Assembly: GCF_003416885.1 (NCBI RefSeq)
Contig: NZ_QVPD01000002.1
Span: forward strand, 186,001-250,000
DNA from: Cognatiluteimonas weifangensis
Lineage (GTDB): Bacteria > Pseudomonadota > Gammaproteobacteria > Xanthomonadales > Xanthomonadaceae
Direction of reading: 5' to 3'
Length of the DNA: 64,000 bases
Below are positions 55,346 through 63,073 of this stretch, piece after piece. The notes below the pieces were generated by a model. The model was not told the origin of the DNA. It saw nothing but the letters and a program-made list of their open reading frames with translations, and ran no database searches. Each line of letters opens with the position of its first letter. The stretch's first letter is position 1. The position numbers and the translations under genes were made by a program.

Positions 55346-56629
55346 ATGGCCAGGATCGTGGTGATCGGCGCGGGGCTCGGCGGCATGTCCGCCGCCTACG
55401 AGCTGCGCGAGACGCTGGGCAAGGAGCACCGGATCGCGGTGGTCGGGCAGGGCGAGCATTTCGGCTTCACCCCGTCCAACCCGTGGCTGGCGGTGGGCTG
55501 GCGCAAGCCCGAAGACATCACCCTGGAGGCCGGCCCGGCGCTGGCCCGCAAGGACATCGCCTTCGACGGTTCCGGGGCGCTGCGGATCGATGCCGCCGCA
55601 CGCCAGGTGCATACCGGCGCCGGCGCGGTGCTGGACTACGACTATCTGCTGATCTGCAGCGGGCCAAAGCTGGCGTTCGAGGAAGTCCCGGGCTCGGGTC
55701 CGGAGGGCGGGCATACCCAATCGGTGTGCACCACCACGCACGCGCAACGCGCCTGGCGCGCCTACGAGGAATTCCTGCACGATCCCGGTCCGGTCGTGAT
55801 CGGCGCGGTGCAGGGCGCCAGCTGCTTCGGCCCGGCCTACGAGTTCGCGATGATCCTGGATGCCGATTTGCGCAAGCGCAAGCTGCGCGACAAGGTGCCG
55901 ATGACCTTCGTCACCAGCGAGCCCTACATCGGCCACATGGGCCTGGGCGGGGTCGGCGACTCCAAGGGCCTGATGGAGTCGGAGCTGCGCCAGCGCCACA
56001 TCAAGTGGATCGTCAACGCCAAGGTGCAGGAAGTGCGTCCGGGCGAGCTCGCCGCCGTCGAGCACGACGCCCAGGGCCAGCCGCTCAAGGAGCACATGAT
56101 CGCGTTCAAGTACGCGATGCTGCTGCCGGCGTTCAAGGGCGTGGACGCGGTCGCGGCGGTCGAGGGGCTGTGCAACCCGCGCGGCTTCGTCATCGTCGAC
56201 CCGCACCAGCGCAGCCCCCGATACCCGCAGATCTTCGCCGCCGGCGTGTGCGTGGCGATCCCGCCGGTGGAAGCCACGCCGGTGCCCACCGGGGCGCCCA
56301 AGACCGGGTTCATGATCGAGTCGATGGTCACCACCATCGTCCGCAACATCCAGGCCGAATTGCAGGGCAAGCCCGCCGAGTTCGAGGGCACCTGGAACGC
56401 GGTGTGCCTGGCCGACATGGGCGACACCGGTGCCGCCTTCGTCGCCCTGCCGCAGATCCCGCCGCGCAACGTCACCTGGACCAAGATCGGCAAATGGGTG
56501 CACGTGGCCAAGCTCGGCTTCGAGAAGTACTTCCTCTACAAGATGCGCCACGGCACCAGCGAACCGATCTACGAGAAATACATCCTCGGCCTGCTCGGCA
56601 TCGAGCGGCTCAAGAGCGCGGCCAAGTGA
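55346..56629 (+). CDS. sqr: Sulfide:quinone oxidoreductase, type I-like
   Basis: A 427-residue FAD protein. Dinucleotide motif IVVIGAGLGGMSAAYEL is at residues 4-20. Three cysteines fall where type-I SQRs place theirs: Cys128 (SVCTTTH), Cys160 (GASCFGPAYEF) and Cys354 (NAVCLADMGD). The sequence closely follows what I recall of the Acidithiobacillus SQR along its length, including PVPTGAPKTGFMIESMV. The C-terminal helices (KYFLYKMRHG) would sit on the membrane, reducing quinone while sulfide goes to polysulfide or persulfide. ATG 55346 has GGAGG upstream. First gene of the right-hand operon. Confidence 0.92.
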   Translation: MARIVVIGAGLGGMSAAYELRETLGKEHRIAVVGQGEHFGFTPSNPWLAVGWRKPEDITLEAGPALARKDIAFDGSGALRIDAAARQVHTGAGAVLDYDYLLICSGPKLAFEEVPGSGPEGGHTQSVCTTTHAQRAWRAYEEFLHDPGPVVIGAVQGASCFGPAYEFAMILDADLRKRKLRDKVPMTFVTSEPYIGHMGLGGVGDSKGLMESELRQRHIKWIVNAKVQEVRPGELAAVEHDAQGQPLKEHMIAFKYAMLLPAFKGVDAVAAVEGLCNPRGFVIVDPHQRSPRYPQIFAAGVCVAIPPVEATPVPTGAPKTGFMIESMVTTIVRNIQAELQGKPAEFEGTWNAVCLADMGDTGAAFVALPQIPPRNVTWTKIGKWVHVAKLGFEKYFLYKMRHGTSEPIYEKYILGLLGIERLKSAAK

Positions 56630-56666
56630 GCCTTCCCGTCGTCCTCATCCTTGCAGGAGCCACAGC

Positions 56667-56894
56667 ATGAAAACCCCGATGTCCCTGGACCGCGCCATCA
56701 TGGCCTTCGCCGGCGTGATGATCCTGATCAGCGTCGTCCTCACCCAGTTCGTGTCGCCGTGGTGGTGGATTCTGACCGCCTTCATCGGCCTGAACCTGTT
56801 CCAGTCGGCGTTCACCGGTTTCTGCCCGGCGGGGATGGTGATGCGCCGGCTGGGCATCGGCAAGGGTGCGGACGGCATGAGCTGCAGCCGCTGA
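56667..56894 (+). CDS. Small DUF2892 membrane protein
   Basis: A 75-residue protein with two hydrophobic helices (AIMAFAGVMILISVVLTQFV and WWWILTAFIGLNLFQSAFTG) followed by FCPAGMVMRRLG. This is the DUF2892 pattern seen at the C-terminus of the YgaP rhodanese and as stand-alone genes in sulfur clusters. The cysteine next to the second helix may be functional. GCAGGAGCC gives a ribosome site. It follows sqr by 37 bases. Confidence 0.85.
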   Translation: MKTPMSLDRAIMAFAGVMILISVVLTQFVSPWWWILTAFIGLNLFQSAFTGFCPAGMVMRRLGIGKGADGMSCSR

Positions 56895-56916
56895 CGAACT
56901 CCCAGGATTTCCCCGG

Positions 56917-57999
56917 ATGACGCGCATGCGTACGACCCTCGCGGCCGCACTGCTGGCCGCCCTTGCCGCCTGCGGCGGCGAACCGGCGACCCCGGCGTTG
57001 CCGCCATTGCCGCAACTGCAGACCCTGACCGTGCAGGCGACCGCCGGCCCCGGCCGCGCCTGGGACGGCGTGGTCGAGGCGGTGCGGCAGGCGGACCTGT
57101 CGGCGCAGACCGCCGGACGCGTGACCGCGGTCGTGGTGGACGTCGACGACCGCGTCGGCGCCGGCCAGGTGCTGCTGCGGCTGACCGCCGTGGAACAGCA
57201 GGCCGGCGCCGACACCGCGCGCGCACAGTTGCGCGCCGCCGAGGCGGCAGCGGCGGAAGCGGCGGCGAATTACCGGCGCTACGCGGCGCTGGCGGAAGGC
57301 CGTTACGTGTCGAAGTCGCAGCTCGACCAGGTGCGCGCGGCCCGCGACAGCGCCGTGGCCGCACGCGACGCCGCGCGCGCGCAGCTGGCGCAGGCCGGCC
57401 AGCAGACGGCCTACACGGTGGTGCGCGCGCCGTTTGCCGGCGTCGTCAGCGCGCGCCGGGTGGAACCGGGCGAGAGCATCGCCCCGGGCCAGCCGCTGCT
57501 GTCGGTCTATGCGCCCGGCGCCCTGCGGATCGAAGTGCAGGTGCCGCAGTCCGACGCGGACGCGGTCCGCAAGACTGGCCGCGCGCGGATCGTGCTGGCC
57601 GATGGCCGCAGCGTGGACGCCGCCCAGGTTGTGGTGTTCCCGACCGCCGACCCGGCCACGCACAGCGTCGGCGTGCGCGTGACGCTGCCCGACGTGGCGC
57701 CGGCGCCGGCGCCGGGCAGCACCGCCAAGGTCGTGTTCCCGCCGACCGCGGGGGAAGCCCCGCCGGCGGTCGACATCCCGGTGTCGGCGCTGGTCCAGCG
57801 CGGCGAGGTCAGTGGCGTCTACGTGCTGGCCGGCGACCGCCTGAGCCTGCGCCAGCTGCGGCTGGGCCAGCGCAGCGGCGACCGCGTCGAAGTGCTGGCC
57901 GGACTCCGGCGCGGCGAGACCATCGCCGCCGATCCGGTCGCCGCGGTGCAGGCGCTGGTGGCGCAGCGCCGGGCCGCCGCCGGGGCGGGCGATGACTGA
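56917..57999 (+). CDS. RND efflux periplasmic adaptor (membrane fusion protein)
   Basis: A 360-residue HlyD/AcrA-type adaptor. It is a lipoprotein: the signal peptide ends in LAAC (Cys near residue 20). The barrel-sandwich halves (AQTAGRVTAVVVDVDDRVGAGQVLLRL and TVVRAPFAGVVSARRVEPGESIAPGQPLL) flank an alpha-helical hairpin (ADTARAQLRAAEAAAAEAAANYRRY). It overlaps the pump gene by eight bases. Start may be 56917 or 56926. Confidence 0.92.
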   Translation: MTRMRTTLAAALLAALAACGGEPATPALPPLPQLQTLTVQATAGPGRAWDGVVEAVRQADLSAQTAGRVTAVVVDVDDRVGAGQVLLRLTAVEQQAGADTARAQLRAAEAAAAEAAANYRRYAALAEGRYVSKSQLDQVRAARDSAVAARDAARAQLAQAGQQTAYTVVRAPFAGVVSARRVEPGESIAPGQPLLSVYAPGALRIEVQVPQSDADAVRKTGRARIVLADGRSVDAAQVVVFPTADPATHSVGVRVTLPDVAPAPAPGSTAKVVFPPTAGEAPPAVDIPVSALVQRGEVSGVYVLAGDRLSLRQLRLGQRSGDRVEVLAGLRRGETIAADPVAAVQALVAQRRAAAGAGDD

Positions 58000-60900
58000 C
58001 GCCCCGCGCCTGGGCCTGCCGGGCCGCCTCGCCGCCGCCTTCCAGGCCAATCCGCTGACCCCGATCCTGGCGATCCTGGGCCTGCTGCTGGGGCTGGTCG
58101 CGGTGCTGATCACCCCGCGCGAGGAAGAGCCGCAGATCGACGTCACCATGGCCAACGTGATCGTGCCGTTCGCAGGCGCCAGCGCGCGCGACGTCGAGCA
58201 GCTGGTCGCCACGCCGCTGGAGCAGAAGCTGGCGGAAATCGAGGGCGTCAAGCACGTCTACTCGATCAGCCGCCCGGGGCTGGCGGTGCTGACGGTGGAG
58301 TACACCGTCGGCGTGGAGCGGCAGCCGGCGATCGTGCGCCTGTACAACCAAGTCTATTCCAACCAGGACTGGCTGCCGCCGGGCGTCGGCGTCGGCCAGC
58401 CGCTGGTCAAGCCCAAGGGCATCGACGACGTGCCGGTGATGGCGGTGACGTTGTGGACCGACGATCCGCACCGCGGCGCCGCCGATCTGGCCGAGGTCGC
58501 GCATACGCTGGAAACCGAGTTCAAGCGCGTGCCCGGTTCCCGCGACGTGTACACCATCGGCGCGCCCGACCGGGTGGTGGCGGTCACGCCGGATCCGGCA
58601 AAACTGGCCGCCTACGGCCTCACCGTGTCCGATCTGGCCCAGGCGCTGCAGGCCGCCAACGCCGTGCGTCAGGTCGGCGAACGCGTCGGCGGCGACGCTG
58701 CGGTGCCGGTGACCGCCGGCAGCTTCCTCGCCAGTGCCCAGGACGTCGCGGAGCTGGTCATCGGCTTGTCCGGCGGCAAGCCGCTGCACCTGTCCGACGT
58801 CGCCAGCATCCGCGCCGGCGGCGACCTCGCCACGAGCTACGCCTGGCACGGCGCGCCGCCCGGCCGCGTCGGCCCGGCGTCCGGGCTCGCGCCGGCGGTG
58901 ACCATTGCCATCGCCAAGAAGCCCGGCAGCAACGCCGCCGACATCACCGGCGCGATCGCCACGCGCCTTGCACAGCTGCAGGGCGAACTGATCCCCGACG
59001 GCGTGCACGCCACCGTCACCCGCGACTACGGCCAGACCGCCACCGACAAGGCGCTGAAGCTGATCCAGAAGCTGGTGTTCGCCACCGCCTCGGTGGTGCT
59101 GCTGGTGCTGTTCGCGCTGGGCTGGCGCGAGGCGATCGTGGTCGGCAGTGCGGTGGTGCTGACCCTGGCGGTGACGCTGTTCGCGTCCTGGGCGATGGGC
59201 TTCACCCTCAACCGGGTGTCGCTGTTCGCGCTGATCTTCTCCATCGGCATCCTGGTGGACGACGCCATCGTGGTGGTGGAGAACATCCACCGGCGCATGG
59301 CGCTCGGCGGCAAGACCCTGCGCGAGGCGATCCCGCCGGCGGTGCAGGAAGTCGGCGGCCCGACCATCCTGGCCACCTTCACCGTGATCGCGGCGCTGAT
59401 GCCGATGGCGTTCGTGTCCGGGCTGATGGGTCCGTACATGCGGCCGATCCCGATCAACGCTTCGGTCGGCATGCTGCTGTCGCTGGCGATCGCGCTGATC
59501 GTCACACCGTGGCTGTCGCTCAAGCTGCTGGCGCGGCACCAGCCCGGCCACGGCGACGGCGGCCACGATGCCGGCGCCGCCGAGGGCCACCGCGAGACCC
59601 GCCTGCACCGCCTGTTCTCGCGGCTGATGCGGCCATTCCTGGAGCCTGCGCGCGGCGGTCGCCGGCGGTTGTGGCTGTTCGGCGGCATGGCCGCGCTGGT
59701 GCTGCTGGCCGCGTCGCTGGCGGTGTTCCAGCTGGTGGTGATGAAGATGCTGCCGTTCGACAACAAGTCGGAGCTGCAGGTGGTGGTGGACCTGCCCGAG
59801 GGCCGCACCCTGGAGGACACCAACGCGCTGCTCACCGAGCTGGCCGCGGCCGTGGACACGGTGCCCGAAGTGCTCGACTACCAGGGCTACGCCGGCACCG
59901 CGGCGCCGATCAACTTCAACGGCCTGGTGCGGCAGTATTTCCTGCGCAGCGGCAGCAACGTCGGCGACCTGCAGGTGAACCTGGTCGACAAGCACCTGCG
60001 CGAGCGCCAGAGCCACGACATCGCGCGCGCGCTGCGGCCACGGCTGGATGCAATCGGGCGCCGCCATGACGCGTCGGTGAAGGTGGTCGAAGTGCCGCCG
60101 GGCCCGCCGGTGCTGGCGCCGCTGGTGGCCGAGCTCTACGGCCCGGACTACGCCAGCAGCCGCAGACTGGGCAAGGCGCTGGAGCAGCGCTTCCTCGCCA
60201 CCGAAGGCATCGTCGACGTCGATACCAGCGTGGAAAGCGATGCGCCGCGCGAGGTCGTGGTCGTCGACCGCGTGCGCGCCGCGCGCCTGGGCGTGCCGCA
60301 GGCCGCGGTCGCCGATGCGCTGGCCGCGGCCGTCTCGGGCCTGGACGCCACCTACCTGCACGACGGCACCTCCAAATACCCGCGGCCGGTGCGGCTGCGG
60401 CTGCCCGCGGGCGACCAGGCCACGATGCAGCGCCTGCTCGCGCTGAAGGTGCGGGGCGGACAGGGCCAGCTGGTGCCGCTGTCGGAACTGGTCGACGTGC
60501 GCAAGGCGCCGTGGGACGGCGCGATCCACCACAAGGACCTGCTGCCGGTGGTGTACGTCACCGGCGACGAAGCCGGGCGCCTGGACAGCCCGCTGTACGG
60601 CATGTTCGACCTGGTGGGACAGGTTGCCGACCACGCGATCGGCGGACAGAAGCTCGGGCAGAGCTTCATCGCCCAGCCGCAAGACACCAGCGGTTTCGCG
60701 GTCAAGTGGGACGGCGAATGGCAGATCACCTACGAGACCTTCCGCGACATGGGCATTGCCTACGCCGCCGGCATGATCCTGATCTACCTGCTGGTGGTGG
60801 CGCAGTTCCGCAGCTACCTGGTGCCGCTGGTGATCATGGCGCCGATTCCGCTGACCGTCATCGGCGTGATGCCGGGGCACGCGCTGCTGGGCGCGCAGTT

Positions 60901-61234
60901 CACGGCCACCAGCATGATCGGCATGATCGCGCTGGCCGGGATCATCGTGCGCAATTCCATCCTGCTGGTGGACTTCATCAACCAGGAGACCGCGCGCGGC
61001 GTGCCGCTGGCCGAAGCGGTGATCGATGCCTGCGCGGTGCGCGCCAAACCCATCGTGCTGACCGGGTTGGCGGCGATGCTGGGGGCGTTCTTCATCCTCG
61101 ACGACCCGATCTTCAACGGCCTGGCGGTCTCGCTGATCTTCGGCATCCTCGTCAGCACGGCCCTCACCCTGGTCGTGATTCCATTGCTGTACTACGCGCT
61201 GCTGCGCCGCAAGCCGCACAAGGAGCCCGCATGA
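57992..61234 (+). CDS. RND efflux pump permease
   Basis: A 1080-residue inner-membrane transporter of the RND superfamily with 12 TM helices and two large periplasmic loops. Motifs: VLITPREEEPQIDVTMANV after TM1, the TM4 proton-relay region FSIGILVDDAIVVVENIHRR and LAGIIVRNSILLVDFINQE in the second half. A cytoplasmic loop at about residues 515-542 holds five histidines and several Asp/Glu (HQPGHGDGGHD then GHRE and LHR). No outer-membrane TolC-like gene is present before the window end. It is located in the middle of the sulfur operon, so its substrate may be sulfur-related; this is inference. Subfamily (HAE or HME) is not settled. Confidence 0.92.
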   Translation: MTDAPRLGLPGRLAAAFQANPLTPILAILGLLLGLVAVLITPREEEPQIDVTMANVIVPFAGASARDVEQLVATPLEQKLAEIEGVKHVYSISRPGLAVLTVEYTVGVERQPAIVRLYNQVYSNQDWLPPGVGVGQPLVKPKGIDDVPVMAVTLWTDDPHRGAADLAEVAHTLETEFKRVPGSRDVYTIGAPDRVVAVTPDPAKLAAYGLTVSDLAQALQAANAVRQVGERVGGDAAVPVTAGSFLASAQDVAELVIGLSGGKPLHLSDVASIRAGGDLATSYAWHGAPPGRVGPASGLAPAVTIAIAKKPGSNAADITGAIATRLAQLQGELIPDGVHATVTRDYGQTATDKALKLIQKLVFATASVVLLVLFALGWREAIVVGSAVVLTLAVTLFASWAMGFTLNRVSLFALIFSIGILVDDAIVVVENIHRRMALGGKTLREAIPPAVQEVGGPTILATFTVIAALMPMAFVSGLMGPYMRPIPINASVGMLLSLAIALIVTPWLSLKLLARHQPGHGDGGHDAGAAEGHRETRLHRLFSRLMRPFLEPARGGRRRLWLFGGMAALVLLAASLAVFQLVVMKMLPFDNKSELQVVVDLPEGRTLEDTNALLTELAAAVDTVPEVLDYQGYAGTAAPINFNGLVRQYFLRSGSNVGDLQVNLVDKHLRERQSHDIARALRPRLDAIGRRHDASVKVVEVPPGPPVLAPLVAELYGPDYASSRRLGKALEQRFLATEGIVDVDTSVESDAPREVVVVDRVRAARLGVPQAAVADALAAAVSGLDATYLHDGTSKYPRPVRLRLPAGDQATMQRLLALKVRGGQGQLVPLSELVDVRKAPWDGAIHHKDLLPVVYVTGDEAGRLDSPLYGMFDLVGQVADHAIGGQKLGQSFIAQPQDTSGFAVKWDGEWQITYETFRDMGIAYAAGMILIYLLVVAQFRSYLVPLVIMAPIPLTVIGVMPGHALLGAQFTATSMIGMIALAGIIVRNSILLVDFINQETARGVPLAEAVIDACAVRAKPIVLTGLAAMLGAFFILDDPIFNGLAVSLIFGILVSTALTLVVIPLLYYALLRRKPHKEPA

Positions 61235-61743
61235 ACGCCACCGTTCGACCGAGCGTCGCCGCCGGCGACGCAGGCGAGAGCATCCGTCTGAGCCTGGAAC
61301 AGGACGGCGATTTCGCCTTCCGCATCCGCTTCGACGACACCGCGCTGGAGCCGTTGCTGAGCGACGAGCCGGCGCCGCTGGGCCACGATCGCGGCCCCAA
61401 CCCCTCGCGCCTGCTGCTGGCGAGCATCGCCAACTGCCTGTCGGCGAGCCTGCTGTTCGCATTGCGCAAGCACCGCAATGCGCCCGATCCGCTGCGCGCC
61501 ACCATCACCGCCGCCACCGTCCGCAATGCCGACGGCCGCTGGCGCATCCCGCGCGCGGCGGTGCAGATCGTGCTGCCCGGCGGCGGCGAGGACTACCGCA
61601 ACCTGGAACGCGTGCTGGCGCAGTTCGAGCAGTTCTGCGTGGTCACCCAGAGCGTGCGCGAGGGGATCGACGTCGCGGTCACGGTCAGCGACGGCCAGGG
61701 CCGGGTGCTGCACGCGACGGGCGGCGCGTCGGCGGGCGCATGA
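61231..61743 (+). CDS. OsmC family protein
   Basis: A 170-residue OsmC/Ohr-fold protein. Two cysteines lie at the expected places (ASIANCLSASLLFAL and FEQFCVVTQSVREG). Such proteins reduce organic hydroperoxides, and some act on persulfides. The start overlaps the pump stop (ATGA), and the stop overlaps the next start (ATGA, 61740-61743), so it is tightly coupled. Confidence 0.9.
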   Translation: MNATVRPSVAAGDAGESIRLSLEQDGDFAFRIRFDDTALEPLLSDEPAPLGHDRGPNPSRLLLASIANCLSASLLFALRKHRNAPDPLRATITAATVRNADGRWRIPRAAVQIVLPGGGEDYRNLERVLAQFEQFCVVTQSVREGIDVAVTVSDGQGRVLHATGGASAGA

Positions 61744-62174
61744 ACGCGCCGCTGCTGGTCGCCTGCCCGCACTGCCACACCCTCAACCGGGTGCCCGGCG
61801 AACGCCTGGCGGCCGCGCCGGCGTGCGGGCAGTGCCACCGGCCGCTGTTCGACGCCCATCCCGTGGCCCTGGGCGTGGACCATTTCGAGACGCATTGCAG
61901 CCGCAGCGAGCTGCCGCTGCTGGTGGATTTCTGGGCGCCGTGGTGCGGGCCGTGCCGGGTGATGGCGCCGCAGTTCGAGGCCGCCGCCGCGCAGCTGGAG
62001 CCGCAGGTACGCCTGGCCAAGGTCGATACCCAGAGCGAACCGACGCTGGCGCAGCGCTACGGCGTGCGCAGCATTCCGACGCTGGCCCTGTTCCACCGCG
62101 GGCGCGAGCTGGCGCGGCAGGCCGGGGCCATGGCCGCCGCCGACATCGTGCGCTGGACCCGCCAGCATCTGTGA
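61740..62174 (+). CDS. trxC: Thioredoxin 2
   Basis: A 144-residue TrxC. The N-terminal zinc finger is formed by CPHC (residues 9-12) and CGQC (about 29-32). The thioredoxin domain has WAPWCGPCRVMAP. The zinc finger separates it from TrxA. In this operon it could reduce persulfides or recycle OsmC and the AhpD-like protein (inference). It is 16 bases before the next gene. Confidence 0.95.
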   Translation: MNAPLLVACPHCHTLNRVPGERLAAAPACGQCHRPLFDAHPVALGVDHFETHCSRSELPLLVDFWAPWCGPCRVMAPQFEAAAAQLEPQVRLAKVDTQSEPTLAQRYGVRSIPTLALFHRGRELARQAGAMAAADIVRWTRQHL

Positions 62175-62190
62175 ATCCGGAGACTCGACC

Positions 62191-62550
62191 GTGAGCCAAT
62201 CCTTTCCCGACCTGATCGACGATCTCAACGCCGCCATCGCCAAGCTGCGCGAGGGCGCCCCCGAGCCGATGCGCGGGTTTTCGCATCTGGCGCGCGAGGC
62301 GCTCAAGCCCGGCACGCTGGACGCGAAGACCAAGGAGCTGATCGCCATGGGCATCGCCATCGCGGTGCGCTGCGACGGCTGCATCGGTTTCCACGCCAAG
62401 GCGGCGATCAAGGCCGGCGCCCGCCGCGAGGAACTCCTGGAAACCTTGTCGATGGCGATCTACATGGGCGCCGGTCCGTCGATGATCTACGCGGCCGAAG
62501 CGCTACGCGCCTTCGATGAGCTTTCCCCGGTACAGGAGGCGATCGCATGA
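62191..62550 (+). CDS. Carboxymuconolactone decarboxylase/AhpD-like protein
   Basis: A 119-residue protein with the AhpD-type redox motif RCDGCIGFHAKAAIKAG (CxxC with a following His). The family includes alkylhydroperoxidases and decarboxylases; the CxxC form suggests redox activity. The start is GTG 62191 with GGAG upstream. It overlaps the next gene start by four bases. Homologues are frequent in BigR/SQR regions as far as I recall. Confidence 0.9.
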   Translation: MSQSFPDLIDDLNAAIAKLREGAPEPMRGFSHLAREALKPGTLDAKTKELIAMGIAIAVRCDGCIGFHAKAAIKAGARREELLETLSMAIYMGAGPSMIYAAEALRAFDELSPVQEAIA

Positions 62551-63065
62551 AGCCGCTCGCGCTGGGTGTTTCCCTGCTGCTGGCCGCAGCGCTCGCGGCC
62601 GGCTGCGCGCATGCGCCCGATGCCGCCGCCGCACCCGAAGTCGCGCTGCTGCAGCCGCTGCCGGGCTTGTTCACCGCCGGCCAGCCGGCGGCGAGCGACT
62701 GGCCGGCGATCAAGGCCCGCGGCGTGCGCACGGTGATCAACCTGCGCGCGCCGGGCGAGTTGCACGATCGCGACGAAGCCGCCGAAGTGCGCACCGCCGG
62801 CCTGCGTTACCTCGAAATCCCGGTCGCCGGCGCCGACGGCATCAACGCAGCCAACGCCCGCGCCCTGCACGCGGCGCTGGCGCCCGCGCACGGCGGCGGC
62901 GTGCTGGTGCACTGCGCCAGCGGCAACCGCGCCGGCGCGTTGCTGGCGCTGGAACAGAAGGATTTCGACGGCGTCGCTCCCGAGCGGGCGCTGGAGATCG
63001 GCATATCCGCCGGCGTCACCGGGCTCGAAGGCAGGCTCCGGCAGGCGCTGGGCATCGGCGAGTAG
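62547..63065 (+). CDS. DUF442 / beta-lactamase-hydrolase-type phosphatase-like lipoprotein
   Basis: A 172-residue protein. The N-terminus is a lipoprotein signal (AAALAAGC, Cys near residue 20). The rest is a dual-specificity-phosphatase-like fold, ending in HCASGNRAGAL with a CX4R loop. This is the DUF442 domain found at the N-terminus of Blh, where it is thought to act as a sulfurtransferase. Here it is a separate, apparently exported protein, at the other end of the cluster from the metallo-hydrolase. Confidence 0.85.
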   Translation: MKPLALGVSLLLAAALAAGCAHAPDAAAAPEVALLQPLPGLFTAGQPAASDWPAIKARGVRTVINLRAPGELHDRDEAAEVRTAGLRYLEIPVAGADGINAANARALHAALAPAHGGGVLVHCASGNRAGALLALEQKDFDGVAPERALEIGISAGVTGLEGRLRQALGIGE

Positions 63066-63073
63066 GAGGCGAG

